NCBI GenBank assembly: GCA_014075215.1
Contig: CP046177.1
Location: forward strand, 4,092,501 to 4,156,500
Source of the DNA: Flavobacteriaceae bacterium
GTDB lineage: Bacteria > Bacteroidota > Bacteroidia > Flavobacteriales > Flavobacteriaceae
Reading direction: 5' to 3'
DNA: 64,000 bases
The notes beneath the pieces are model-generated. The model made no database searches. It had not been told where the DNA came from and saw nothing but the letters and a program-made list of their open reading frames with translations. The position numbers were made by a program, and so were the translations under genes. This document shows positions 1-9,204 of the stretch, in pieces (position 1 is the first letter of the stretch; every line of letters starts with the position of its first letter).

Positions 1-1
1 T

Positions 2-367
2 TATAATAATTGGGTAGGCGGCCAACCGGGGATCAGTGGAATACGAATGGTTATCGAATATGAGTCTGCTAAAAAAATAGATTTCAAAGGCATCTATTTT
101 TCAAATAAATATACAAAAGCAGAACTGAAACAGGAAAAAAATAAAATGTATGTAGTTGCTCATTTTGATACTTCAACCAGACAATCTAACGATAGAATCT
201 TAGACAGAGATCCAAAAAAAGAGATGAATAACAAGCTTCCTGATATTCATATACCTCCTTTTGAAATTAAGGAAAATGAAGCTATCATTTTTTATATGGA
301 AGGAACAAAGAAAAAATATGTGAAAGTCTCAAATTTAAAAAAAACAGACACCGTATTTTTTCCGTAA
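2..367 (+). CDS. 3' part of an unidentified protein, cut by the window edge
   Basis: The reading frame is open from base 2, so the methionine at base 47 need not be the start and the gene probably begins outside the window. The visible part is about 121 residues, rich in Lys, Asn and Glu, without an obvious membrane segment. It ends with TAA at 365-367. I recognise no family. Its last strands (FYMEGTKKKYVKV) look like a small beta-rich domain, but this is only an impression. No neighbour on the same strand lies close enough to suggest an operon. Confidence 0.5.
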   Translation, partial: YNNWVGGQPGISGIRMVIEYESAKKIDFKGIYFSNKYTKAELKQEKNKMYVVAHFDTSTRQSNDRILDRDPKKEMNNKLPDIHIPPFEIKENEAIIFYMEGTKKKYVKVSNLKKTDTVFFP

Positions 368-589
368 TAGAAACCATCTTGACTTTTTCTATTTCATAAG
401 AAAGAAATTAAAATACTGATAATCAAATATTTACTATTCATTTTTTGAATAGTATTTTTTTTGGCACGCAATTTGAAAACCCAATACTATATTTATAATA
501 GAGTTTAAAGTTTGAAAGTCTCAAGTTAAAAGTTCGCTCAATTTTTTTTAAGACACTGAGAAAAATTAAAATAATATAAAGCAACAGGT

Positions 590-1456
590 ATGAAAACAAT
601 AAAACTACTTTTAATATTAGCAACATCAGGAATATTGTTTAATTCCTGTACAGTTATTGTAGATGATGTCTTTGACAATTCTATTTCTTTAGAGGAATTA
701 ATGACAAGCTACGATTTATGGTATGTAGATTATCACAGAACTTCAGGAACAGGAGATGTCCCGTTTATGTCCAAAGCATTTACTATTTCATTTTTAAATG
801 GAAGGTTCCATGCAAATAATAATATTGCGGATATTGGCATAACAGGGAATGGACTGGGAATTGTTGTGGGTAGTTATTTCACAAACAGAGGGCTTTTAGA
901 AATCCATCACGATGTAGACGGAAGACATGATTTTGATGTAATACAGGTATCTCCGAATGAAATAAGGATATACGACAGTTATCAGAATGTAAGTTATTAT
1001 CTGGTAGGGTATCAAAGAAACCGCTTTGATTATGATATGTTATTTTATGAAAACATAGAATATTTTTTACAAGAGTATATTGCCTGGGAAAGGATATCAA
1101 TTGGCAATTCAGGACCTCCGGCAGTTTTTGACGATGAAAATTACCTGCAGTTTACACCGGAAAATAATACAACATTTTATTCATCACATGATGCTTCCGG
1201 CACAAATATTGACGCTATTTCATGGGATTTTACAGGTTCTTATCAGGTGTATGATGTACAAGGATACCAGGATCTTAAAATTTTAACACTTAATTATGAC
1301 AGTGGAGATACTGAAGAGTTTGAATTAAGCGTTATAAATGACGGACGAGTTCGTTTATTTAATGTAGTATCCGGGACAACGTATGATTTTTCCGGTAGAG
1401 GATTCATCCGGTTCTTAAGAGGAGAAAAAAAAGCAGCTGACCTTGTAAGGTTGTAA
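590..1456 (+). CDS. Predicted lipoprotein of unknown function, 288 aa
   Basis: The N-terminus is a type II signal: a charged start (MKTIK), a hydrophobic stretch and a lipobox ending in Cys near residue 20 (LFNSC). The product is therefore probably a lipid-anchored envelope protein. The rest is rich in aromatic residues and alternating beta-type sequence. Two regions resemble each other loosely (about 35-170 and 175-280): each has a segment ending in strand-rich text with Y/F-D pairs, suggesting a duplicated lipocalin-like fold as in several Bacteroidota lipoproteins. That fold assignment is inference. It appears to be a single-gene unit followed by a hairpin terminator about 120 bases downstream. 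Function unknown. Confidence 0.7.
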   Translation: MKTIKLLLILATSGILFNSCTVIVDDVFDNSISLEELMTSYDLWYVDYHRTSGTGDVPFMSKAFTISFLNGRFHANNNIADIGITGNGLGIVVGSYFTNRGLLEIHHDVDGRHDFDVIQVSPNEIRIYDSYQNVSYYLVGYQRNRFDYDMLFYENIEYFLQEYIAWERISIGNSGPPAVFDDENYLQFTPENNTTFYSSHDASGTNIDAISWDFTGSYQVYDVQGYQDLKILTLNYDSGDTEEFELSVINDGRVRLFNVVSGTTYDFSGRGFIRFLRGEKKAADLVRL

Positions 1457-1577
1457 GGAATAACGGAAGAAAACGAACTAAAGTGAAAAGAGAAATAAAA
1501 AACAGAAAATATATAAAGTAAAGTTTGGTTAGTTGATTTTTGGTTGGTTATTTCTCAATAACCAATTAAAAGAGAAG

Positions 1578-1603
1578 CCGCTCTCATCAGGAGCGGTTTT
1601 TTT
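1578..1603 (+). terminator. Rho-independent terminator-like hairpin
   Basis: A 6-bp GC-rich stem (CCGCTC at 1578-1583 with GAGCGG at 1591-1596) and a 7-base loop are followed directly by seven T residues. It lies downstream of the lipoprotein gene and would end that transcript. Confidence 0.75.
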
Positions 1604-1659
1604 AATTTAGATACGTTATAACATTCCTGAGAAAAAAGTATCTTTAGCAAAAAATGTAA

Positions 1660-1684
1660 TACCAAAATGAATACTAAAGTGGTA
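1660..1684. repeat. Single end of a TACCAAAA-type inverted-repeat element (family C)
   Basis: About 25 bases starting TACCAAAATGAATACTAAAG nearly match the left end of the longer element at 13259-13420. Only one end is visible here, so this is a solo terminus or a decayed copy. It lies 45 bases upstream of the aldo/keto reductase gene and may overlap its leader. Confidence 0.5.
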
Positions 1685-1728
1685 TAATGACACAATTAAC
1701 AGCATTTATTCAACAATGGTAAATAAAA

Positions 1729-2601
1729 ATGAGCATGAGTAACTACTCAAGAATAATAGCAGGTTGTATGTCATGGGGAAACTGGGGGAAACAACTTTCT
1801 CTCCAAGAAATGATTATTCAGTTACAATCGACTCTTGATGTAGGGATAACCACATTTGATCATGCCGATATTTATGGTGATTATAGTACGGAAACTCAAT
1901 TTGGACAGGCTTTTGCAAAAAGTGGAGTTCAACGGGAGCGTATTCAGATCATTTCAAAATGTGGAATACAATATGTAGGGAAAGCCAGAGATAACAAAAT
2001 CAAGCATTACAACTATGGCAAGGATTATATTATTTGGAGCGTAGAAAAATCATTAAAAAATTTACAAACAGATTATTTGGATTTAGTATTGCTTCACAGG
2101 CCAAGTCCGTTAATGAGACCCTATGAAATTGCAGCGGCAATTCATCAATTAAAAAAAGACGGAAAAATACGCCATTTCGGGGTTTCTAATTTTACTCCTT
2201 CTCAAATCGATTTGATTCATGATCGAATAAAGATAGAAGTCAATCAAATTGAATTTTCTCTAACTCAACATTCGGCAATGCAAAACGGGTCATTAGATCA
2301 CATGACTTTAAAAGAAATTACACCTATGTCCTGGAGTCCGTTAGGAACTGTTTTTAAAGAACAAAACAAAGCATCTCTTCGCATAAAAAAAACTTTAAAT
2401 TCACTCACTAAAAAATACAATGCTACGGAAGATCAATTACTCTTGGCATGGGTTTTAAAACATCCTTCTAAAATTCATCCGGTAATTGGAACCACTAACA
2501 AAGAACGTATGATAAATGCCCAAAAAGCTATAGCAATTGATTTGGAATTAGAAGATTGGTTTTCTTTATTAGTGGCCTCTCAAGGGCATAAAGTTCCATA
2601 A
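1729..2601 (+). CDS. Aldo/keto reductase family oxidoreductase (YdhF/Tas-like)
   Basis: This 290-residue protein has the usual length for an AKR barrel. It carries the catalytic tetrad in order: Asp and Tyr in FDHADIYG (about residues 43-49), Lys in SKCG (about 84) and His in LLHRP (about 124). GVSNF (about 164) and a C-terminal SPLG and GTTN stretch match the strands that bind NADPH. It should reduce carbonyls with NADPH in the cytosol; the substrate cannot be told. The start is the first ATG after the AT-rich leader; a second ATG two codons later is equally possible. It appears monocistronic and convergent with the next gene. Confidence 0.85.
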   Translation: MSMSNYSRIIAGCMSWGNWGKQLSLQEMIIQLQSTLDVGITTFDHADIYGDYSTETQFGQAFAKSGVQRERIQIISKCGIQYVGKARDNKIKHYNYGKDYIIWSVEKSLKNLQTDYLDLVLLHRPSPLMRPYEIAAAIHQLKKDGKIRHFGVSNFTPSQIDLIHDRIKIEVNQIEFSLTQHSAMQNGSLDHMTLKEITPMSWSPLGTVFKEQNKASLRIKKTLNSLTKKYNATEDQLLLAWVLKHPSKIHPVIGTTNKERMINAQKAIAIDLELEDWFSLLVASQGHKVP

Positions 2602-2614
2602 TCAGTTATATGGG

Positions 2615-3925
2615 TTATTTTTCAGTAAAAGCCAAGCGGTATATCATTACAGAGTGCCCCCCTCCATAGCTTCTCCCTTGACTTGTTATGACTAAATACC
2701 GGTCATCATCGGTAATGGCCATTCCCACAGGAAAAGAATCGGCGGGGACGGTTGCTACTATTTTCATCGTTTTAGCATCTATGGCTACAATCTTACTACC
2801 GCTATTGACACAGGCAAAAATATATTTTCCGCTATTAGAAACTACTATTGTCCTGGCTCCCCTTCCTACCGAACAGCTTTCCCACGCTTCAAACCTGTTG
2901 TTTTTTTTAGAGGTATTCAAACGTTTTGTCAGAAAATCCGCTAAAACTGCTTTTTGCACATAGCCTGTTGAATTGGTACTGATATAGATATAACCATCCC
3001 GGATAAGCAAGTGCCGCAAATTCGTTTTCATTCCAAAAGTAGTTCCCAAATACGTTTTGCTTTCCATATCAAAAGTAGCAATACCTCCGCCACCCATTCT
3101 TCCCACTAAGAGGTATTTTGAGTCGGGTGTAAAGACCGTTCCCCGCAAGCAATATCCACAGTTATTGTCTCTGTTTACTTTTTTTTTACCACCAAAATCT
3201 AATGTAACACGATAATCTACTACAAAATGCTTGACATATTTAAAATCGTTAATATCTTCCGAATCTATGTCGATGAGTCCTATCGTATTATCTCCCCAGT
3301 GAGTAACTGCAATATATTTGTTGTCGGGAGAAGCGGCAATCATTTTGGGCAAAGGGCCTGTGGGCATCACACGTACTATTTCATCGCTGTCCGTATCAAT
3401 GATAGCTACAGCAGAAGGGCTCTCTGCATTGGCATCATAACTACGGCGATAATACGTCACCCATAGGTATTTACCTTTGTGTGAAAGGCAGCTTTCTACA
3501 GGTTTTCCGCTAAATATATTAAAGTTGCTTTTTCTGCGTTTATATGTATAATCAAAAACAGTATGTTTATCTCCAAAAAGAGGTTGTTGCCCGGCTTTGA
3601 AAGTATGTCTTATCACTTTTATTTTCCGAAACGTATTCATATCATAAACAATTGTTTCATATCCTTCTAAAGATTGAATATATAACTTTTGCTTGCTTGC
3701 CAGATAGGTTGCCGACTTGGGCGAGTAAATATCAGTGTCATATACATCATTCGGGTCAGATGTTTTACTTGTACGATGTTGAAAACGTTTAAATAAAGTC
3801 ATTTTTATCGGAGCATCCGCCGGCGTTGAGTTTATGCCTATCTTATTGTATACAAGTGGCAGTCTTTTCTGGCCGTAAGCATAAAAAACCATAGATACTA
3901 TTACTAGTAAAAAGATATTTCTCAT
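2615..3925 (-). CDS. Secreted YVTN-type beta-propeller repeat protein
   Basis: The 436-residue product begins with a Sec signal peptide (hydrophobic residues 3-18, then YG). It shows repeated blades of the YVTN/NHL kind: SPDNKYIAVTHWGDNTIGLIDI, split here as SPDNKYIA followed by NTIGLID, then TPDSKYLLVGR, SNSGKYIFACV with KIVAIDAKTMKIVATV, and DDDRYLVITS. A CGYC pair near residue 256 could form a disulphide or hold a cofactor. It is probably periplasmic or surface-exposed; the ligand is unknown. An IS1595-family element sits only 12 bases upstream of the start codon, so the native promoter has been separated from the gene. Confidence 0.75.
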   Translation of the reverse strand: MRNIFLLVIVSMVFYAYGQKRLPLVYNKIGINSTPADAPIKMTLFKRFQHRTSKTSDPNDVYDTDIYSPKSATYLASKQKLYIQSLEGYETIVYDMNTFRKIKVIRHTFKAGQQPLFGDKHTVFDYTYKRRKSNFNIFSGKPVESCLSHKGKYLWVTYYRRSYDANAESPSAVAIIDTDSDEIVRVMPTGPLPKMIAASPDNKYIAVTHWGDNTIGLIDIDSEDINDFKYVKHFVVDYRVTLDFGGKKKVNRDNNCGYCLRGTVFTPDSKYLLVGRMGGGGIATFDMESKTYLGTTFGMKTNLRHLLIRDGYIYISTNSTGYVQKAVLADFLTKRLNTSKKNNRFEAWESCSVGRGARTIVVSNSGKYIFACVNSGSKIVAIDAKTMKIVATVPADSFPVGMAITDDDRYLVITSQGRSYGGGHSVMIYRLAFTEK

Positions 3926-3929
3926 TTTA

Positions 3930-5029
3930 TATATTTTGGCTCTAGTTTAAAATTGCGTTGATATTAATTTTTGATACTTCAATCCAATATTTTGATATTT
4001 TTGATACGTATTAATATCTTCTGACACTTTATTTACAAAGGCATTGAGTTTATCGTTTCTATATTTTAATTTTTCTTTGATGCGATACCAGTTCAAATAT
4101 TGTTGCAAGTATTTGGTAGATACTCCCCAAAACTTGTTATCTATCCATTTCTTAACTCTGTTATGAGTTGAGTTGACATGTTGTATATGATACACTTTGT
4201 TTTTGACACGTTGTTTTATGACGCCTTTTAGAGTGTGATGCTCTATTTTATTGTCTATTGCAAATCCTTTGTAGCTTAGATGTGCGTCCCTACATAAAAT
4301 GGCTTTACTTGCCTTTATTCTGCTGCCAATAGCATTTACAATATCTATTTTCTTTAATCTTCCCATAGTGGCTACAGTAATATCTGGATTAGATGTTCTA
4401 TCTTGGGTTACAATAACAGCTACTTGATCATTACTGATGCCTTTGGTTTTAGAGCTACCACCACGTTTTCTTGATTCCCGATGATTTACTGGTCGCCCTT
4501 TTTCTGAATTTAAAAAGAAGGTCTCATCACTTTCTGTAATGCCTGTAAAATCATCTTTATCGTTTTCTGATAATGGGACTAATATCTTATGAGGCCAGTC
4601 AAAAGCCGTTTTCTTGTTTATCGATAAGGCTACTTTTATCTTATCTAAGCTCTTTTCTTCTAGCATTAATTCAAGGTAGTCATCAATCTTGTCCTTATGT
4701 TGCAAACCTGCCATCCAAGTACCTGTGTATTCTGTAAAACTGCGTTTGCAGGATTTACACTTATAGCGCTGAGAGCCTTTGTCAATACCAAATTTTACAT
4801 ACTTTGGATGCCAGCAATGGGCGCAACAACCTAACTTATTGTCTAATAAAAAACGCCTAGATTCTTGGCTTCTTACCGTTGGAACTGAATCTTTTGGTGA
4901 TGTTGACAATTCTTTTAACAATTCCTGCCTTTCAGATGGGGAAAGTTTGGAAATTCCTCGCTTTATTTCTTGTAAATTCATGTATTAAATATACAAATAA
5001 TAGCTGTTATAAACTAGAGCCTATATTTT
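3930..5029. mobile_element. Intact IS1595-family insertion sequence with 8-bp target duplication
   Basis: The element proper is 3938-5021 (1084 bp). Its ends are inverted repeats: GGCTCTAGTTT at 3938-3948 and AAACTAGAGCC at 5011-5021. Both sides carry the identical octamer TATATTTT (3930-3937 and 5022-5029). An 8-bp duplication is the size expected for IS1595. Intact ends, an intact transposase and a perfect duplication point to a recent insertion. Confidence 0.92.
3947..4981 (-). CDS. IS1595-family (ISXO2-like) transposase
   Basis: The 344-residue protein has a zinc ribbon at about residues 53-81 (CAHC, then CKSC) before the ISXO2-type DDE catalytic domain. Acidic residues fit ESDETF (about 150) and CRDAHLSY (about 240). 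HVNSTHNRVKKW (about 272) matches the characteristic last active-site region of this family. It catalyses cut-and-paste movement of the surrounding element. The gene nearly fills the space between the inverted repeats and reads as complete. Confidence 0.9.
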   Translation of the reverse strand: MNLQEIKRGISKLSPSERQELLKELSTSPKDSVPTVRSQESRRFLLDNKLGCCAHCWHPKYVKFGIDKGSQRYKCKSCKRSFTEYTGTWMAGLQHKDKIDDYLELMLEEKSLDKIKVALSINKKTAFDWPHKILVPLSENDKDDFTGITESDETFFLNSEKGRPVNHRESRKRGGSSKTKGISNDQVAVIVTQDRTSNPDITVATMGRLKKIDIVNAIGSRIKASKAILCRDAHLSYKGFAIDNKIEHHTLKGVIKQRVKNKVYHIQHVNSTHNRVKKWIDNKFWGVSTKYLQQYLNWYRIKEKLKYRNDKLNAFVNKVSEDINTYQKYQNIGLKYQKLISTQF

Positions 5030-5075
5030 TCTAGTCTTCTCCGAATAACCGGATATGCTAATTATAAATGGCAAG

Positions 5076-6185
5076 TTACGAGTTCTTGTTAAAATATACG
5101 ATAAGAACAATAATGCCTATAGCTAACAAAACAGCTAATGTAATTTTAATCCAGCTATAAGGGCGTTGGCCCTGAACTTCTCCTGTTCTTCCATTGACTA
5201 AAAACTGATACAATTTATTTTTATATCGGTATACACTTACATAGACAGGGAGTAACAAATGTTTAAAAGTAATCGCATCATAATTGGTTTTCATAGAAAT
5301 GATTCGTTGCACATCACCGCCAATATCCTGTCTGATCAGCGTTCGGATTTTCGGGTCCATAATCCCTTTGGCAATGTCAAACCCTTCTTCCAAATTAATT
5401 TGATATTTTTCGGTAAGAAACCCGATTAAATACTTTTTCTCAAACGGAACCAGATTTTCCAAGTCCCAGGGTTCTAATTTGTACACATATTTTTTGAGTA
5501 AAGACCGGGTAGCTGTTACTAAAACATCATCAAAGAATTTTTTTACACTTCCAGAAGTCGGATACCAGCGCGTTTTTCTTACTTGCCGGGTTTTGGTAAC
5601 GGTTTTTCCGTTTTCCGTTGTCGTATAAGATTCTGTTACATAGTAATAGATACCCCGTTGACCGGCATACTTTGTATAAGTATCCGTATCGTACGTCCAA
5701 TAAGGGATATAGATTCCTTTAAAACGATCAAAATGTAAAGATGCTTTTTTAAGATCGTTGGGAGCAAACCAAAGTTTATTGATCCACTTTTTAAATTGAC
5801 TTCTTGCAGATTCCTTATCTAGTTTAAAAGGGAGTAATGATTTCGGTTGAATAATGCTTTCTTCCCGGGATGCTTCAACAGCCAATGCTGTAGCGCAGTA
5901 TGGGCAACTTGAAGAAGTAATATGAGGAGCTAATGAAGAAGTAGCACCACAACTATGGCACTTCACAAATTTCTCGACAAGTGTTTCTTGAGTATTTGAT
6001 TTTTCTTTCAAATACTTATGAAAATCGAGTTCTTCAAAATCTTCTTCTATTTCCGGAATTTCATTTTTCGTTCCGCAGTGTTCACATTCCAGAAACCGAG
6101 TTCCCGGTTTGTATTTGAGATCTCCGCCACAATTGACACACGAGAATTCACCAATTGCTATTTCTTTTTCAGAAGGTTTTTCCAT
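5076..6185 (-). CDS. Zinc-ribbon membrane protein (YdjG-like), partner of the SPFH protein
   Basis: The 369-residue product has two zinc ribbons: CVNC with CEHC (about residues 17-39), and CHSC with CPYC (about 75-98). A soluble middle region contains a WYPTSG segment, and one transmembrane helix lies near the C-terminus (about 345-365). Its start codon shares one base with the stop codon of the upstream SPFH gene (TAATG), so the two are translationally coupled. In Bacillus, YdjG and YdjI form such a pair and work with PspA-type proteins in envelope stress. The same role is inferred here by synteny only. No TPM-domain or PspA gene is adjacent. Confidence 0.7.
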   Translation of the reverse strand: MEKPSEKEIAIGEFSCVNCGGDLKYKPGTRFLECEHCGTKNEIPEIEEDFEELDFHKYLKEKSNTQETLVEKFVKCHSCGATSSLAPHITSSSCPYCATALAVEASREESIIQPKSLLPFKLDKESARSQFKKWINKLWFAPNDLKKASLHFDRFKGIYIPYWTYDTDTYTKYAGQRGIYYYVTESYTTTENGKTVTKTRQVRKTRWYPTSGSVKKFFDDVLVTATRSLLKKYVYKLEPWDLENLVPFEKKYLIGFLTEKYQINLEEGFDIAKGIMDPKIRTLIRQDIGGDVQRIISMKTNYDAITFKHLLLPVYVSVYRYKNKLYQFLVNGRTGEVQGQRPYSWIKITLAVLLAIGIIVLIVYFNKNS

Positions 6186-7270
6186 TATTTACCGGGTATT
6201 GGAGGGGGAACGCTTCCAAATAGAGATGACAATTCATCCAATTGCCCGGCAGCATCCCAATTTTTCATTCCTTCGCGCCAAACCAGCGTTTCTTTTGTTA
6301 CTATCATTTCTTTTAACAAATTCATGGTAAACGGCCCGGATTGTTGTCCGTTTACAGCAACATAATAATTATGTGCTGTTGATGGAATTGACGGTGGGGT
6401 TGCTCCTGTATTTTGCCGATTGGAAAAGGCCTGTCCCATTTGATTTGCCATGGCAAACCCCATTCCCATTCCCATGCCCGCTCCGGCAGTTCCGCTATCG
6501 TTTTCAGCTGCTTTTTCCAAAGCTTTGGCAGCTTTCAATTGTGCCAATTTATTCATGTCGATTGCATTCAGGCGACTCAACTCAAAGATTTCTGCTTTCA
6601 TTTCTTCCGGCATCGACACATTTTCAATTAAAAATTTCGTGACATCGATCCCATACTTTTTAAACTCGGGACTGATCACTTCACGGACGTATTCGGAAAT
6701 TTCATTTGTATTTGAAGCATAGTTTTCCACAGGTAAATTTGCTTCTCCAATAGCATCCGTAAAGCGGGTTACAATCATACTCCTCAATTGGTCTGTAATT
6801 TTATCTGTAGTAAAATTACCATCGGTTCCTACGATTTCTTTCATAAAAACAGGAGCGTCATTTACTTTGATCACATAGGTTCCAAAAGCGCGAATCTCCA
6901 GCATTCCGAAGCGTTGATCACTTAAGGTAATCGGATTTTTAGTTCCCCACTTTTGATCTGTGATGTTTCTTGTACTTACAAAATAAGCTTCTGCCTTAAA
7001 AGGGCTGTCAAAACCATACTTCCAGCCTTTTAAAGTTGAAAGAACGGGCAGGTTTTGTGTAGTTAAGGTATACATCCCGGGAGGGAATACATCTGCTATC
7101 TGTCCTTCATTTACAAAAACAGCTACCTGTCCTTCACGAACGGTTAATTTTGCCTCGTTTTTAATTTCATTTTGGTATCGTTCAAAACGATGTACGAGTG
7201 TATTATTAGAATCATCGAGCCATTCAATGATGTCAATAAATTCTCCACGTATTTTGCTAAAAAGTCCCAT
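6185..7270 (-). CDS. SPFH-domain protein with C-terminal GYF_2 (DUF4339) domain, YdjI-like
   Basis: This 361-residue protein starts with a virion-core/SPFH type band-7 domain (about residues 20-230; VREGQVAVFVNEGQ and PPGMYTL are typical). A Gly/Met-rich low-complexity linker (about 265-285, GAGMGMGMGFAM) follows. It ends with a GYF_2/DUF4339 module (about 299-350) containing VNGQQSGPF and LVWREGMKNW. SPFH proteins oligomerise at membranes as scaffolds. It forms an operon with the downstream zinc-ribbon gene through a one-base overlap. Domain calls are made by eye. Confidence 0.8.
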   Translation of the reverse strand: MGLFSKIRGEFIDIIEWLDDSNNTLVHRFERYQNEIKNEAKLTVREGQVAVFVNEGQIADVFPPGMYTLTTQNLPVLSTLKGWKYGFDSPFKAEAYFVSTRNITDQKWGTKNPITLSDQRFGMLEIRAFGTYVIKVNDAPVFMKEIVGTDGNFTTDKITDQLRSMIVTRFTDAIGEANLPVENYASNTNEISEYVREVISPEFKKYGIDVTKFLIENVSMPEEMKAEIFELSRLNAIDMNKLAQLKAAKALEKAAENDSGTAGAGMGMGMGFAMANQMGQAFSNRQNTGATPPSIPSTAHNYYVAVNGQQSGPFTMNLLKEMIVTKETLVWREGMKNWDAAGQLDELSSLFGSVPPPIPGK

Positions 7271-7439
7271 TCTATAAAATTTTACGTAATTCCTTTCTCT
7301 AATAGGTATACAAGATAAGAGATTTGTTACAGAGTGTTAAGTAACTTTAACCGTAATCAGGCAATGGTGTTTTTAATGATATACTTATTTTAAACTTTTC
7401 CATCTGCTTCCGCTTAGTCATTTTATAAAATATAAATAG

Positions 7440-8981
7440 CTACAAATCAAACTTAATTCCTTGTGCCAAAGGCAAATCGGTTGTATAATTAATCGTATTT
7501 GTCTGTCGTCTCATATATACTTTCCACGCATCGGATCCCGACTCACGTCCGCCGCCCGTATCTTTTTCCCCGCCAAAAGCACCGCCGATTTCCGCACCGG
7601 AAGTTCCAATATTTACATTGGCAATTCCGCAATCAGAACCTGCATGTGATAAAAAATGCTCTGCCTCGCGCAAATTATTCGTCATAATTGCGGAAGATAA
7701 GCCTTGTGTTACTCCATTTTGAATTTCAATTGCGTTTTCAATATTTCCCGAATATTTTAACAAGTACAAAACCGGAGCAAAGGTTTCATGCTGTACAATC
7801 TCAAAAGTATTATCGGCTTCGGCAATAGCAGGTTTTACATAACAACCACTTTCATAACCTTTACCGGACAATACGCCTCCTTCAACTACAATGGTTCCTC
7901 CCTCCGCAACTACTTTTCCCAGAGCTGCTTTGTACATAGCAACGGCATCCGTATCAATCAGAGGACCTACGTGATTGCTTTCATCCAAAGGGTTGCCGAT
8001 ACGCAATTGCTGATATGCATTGATCAGAGCATCTTTTACTTTGTCATAAATAGTATTGTGAATAATCAATCTTCTGGTTGAAGTACAGCGCTGCCCGGCA
8101 GTTCCAACAGCTCCAAAAACCGCACCGATAACCGTCATTTTAATATCCGCATCCGGAGTTACGATAATGGCATTGTTTCCTCCCAGTTCCAGTAATGATT
8201 TTCCCAAACGTTCGCCTACGGTTTTCGCAACTATTTTACCCATCCTGGTAGATCCTGTTGCGGATATCAAAGGAATTTGTTTATTGGTAGTCATCATTTC
8301 ACCCACTTTATAATCTCCTTGAATTAAACAGGAAATGCCTTCCGGCAAATCGTTTTCTTTGAGGACTTGTGCAATGATATGCTGACAAGCAATTCCGCAC
8401 AAAGGTGTTTTTTCACTTGGTTTCCAAATACAAACATCACCACAAACCCAAGCCAGTGCAGTATTCCAGGCCCAAACAGCAACAGGGAAATTAAAAGCGG
8501 AAATGATTCCTACAACTCCCAACGGATGATATTGCTCGTACATCCTATGGCCGGGCCTTTCGGAATGCATGGTTAACCCGTGTAACTGACGAGACAGTCC
8601 TACGGCAAAATCACAGATATCAATCATTTCCTGTACTTCTCCCAATCCTTCCTGATAACTCTTTCCCATTTCATAAGAGACCAGCTTCCCCAGAGGTTCT
8701 TTTAACGTGCGTAATTTTTCTCCAAACCGACGTACAATTTCACCGCGCTTTGGAGCCGGAATAGTTCTCCATATCTTAAAAGCAGCAGTAGCAGTAGCTA
8801 CTACGGCTTCATAATCTTCGCCGCTAGTTGTTTTTACCATTCCAATCAGTTTTCCGTCAACAGGAGAAAAGCTTTTTATAAGTGCTCCGTTAGAAAACCA
8901 GTCGGTACCTGTAGAAGTTCCCATATTTATGGCTTTAACTCCTAATTTTTCCAAATCTTCGTGAATTCCAAAATCTGTCAT
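7440..8981 (-). CDS. Aldehyde dehydrogenase of the ALDH7 (alpha-aminoadipate semialdehyde) type
   Basis: The 513-residue length and motifs fit an NAD-dependent aldehyde dehydrogenase. The glutamate motif LELGGNNA lies near residue 268 and the catalytic Cys in GQRCTSTRR near 302. The N-terminal EDLEKLG and the C-terminal GSDAWKVYMRRQTNTINY are typical of antiquitin/ALDH7A1 rather than betaine-type enzymes. The known reaction of that family is oxidation of L-2-aminoadipate 6-semialdehyde to 2-aminoadipate in lysine breakdown. No other lysine-catabolic gene is adjacent, so substrate assignment rests on family resemblance. A MITE-like element starts 16 bases upstream of the gene and probably includes or displaces its promoter. 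Confidence 0.85.
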   Translation of the reverse strand: MTDFGIHEDLEKLGVKAINMGTSTGTDWFSNGALIKSFSPVDGKLIGMVKTTSGEDYEAVVATATAAFKIWRTIPAPKRGEIVRRFGEKLRTLKEPLGKLVSYEMGKSYQEGLGEVQEMIDICDFAVGLSRQLHGLTMHSERPGHRMYEQYHPLGVVGIISAFNFPVAVWAWNTALAWVCGDVCIWKPSEKTPLCGIACQHIIAQVLKENDLPEGISCLIQGDYKVGEMMTTNKQIPLISATGSTRMGKIVAKTVGERLGKSLLELGGNNAIIVTPDADIKMTVIGAVFGAVGTAGQRCTSTRRLIIHNTIYDKVKDALINAYQQLRIGNPLDESNHVGPLIDTDAVAMYKAALGKVVAEGGTIVVEGGVLSGKGYESGCYVKPAIAEADNTFEIVQHETFAPVLYLLKYSGNIENAIEIQNGVTQGLSSAIMTNNLREAEHFLSHAGSDCGIANVNIGTSGAEIGGAFGGEKDTGGGRESGSDAWKVYMRRQTNTINYTTDLPLAQGIKFDL

Positions 8982-8996
8982 TTTCGTTACTTTTTT

Positions 8997-9154
8997 AACT
9001 CATTTAAACTTTTTGAATTTGCTGAAAAATAGGTGTTTCCCGTTCTGTTTTGTCTTTTTTTCCTTCCGTAGTGCTGCTATGCAACTCAAAAAAACTTTCA
9101 ACAGAGCTAAAAACTTCTAATTTTCACCTAAATCCAAAAAGTTTAAACGAGTTC
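8997..9154. repeat. MITE-like element, family A, copy 1
   Basis: About 158 bp bounded by imperfect inverted repeats: AACTCATTTAAACTTTTTGA on the left and, on the right, AAAAAGTTTAAACGAGTT. The centre contains TTCCGTAGTGCTGCTATGCA, which recurs in the second copy at 20882-21043. No coding potential is visible. The outer repeats closely match the ends of the IS5-family element at 54000-54933. Confidence 0.75.
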
Positions 9155-9204
9155 TATGTGATATCTCAAAAGTACAAATAAAGTTTTGTAAATTAACGTT
9201 AATA

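Noticed and set aside
438..626. Minus-strand hydrophobic frame of 62 codons
   Set aside because: It overlaps the signal region of the lipoprotein gene on the other strand and reflects AT-rich leader sequence.
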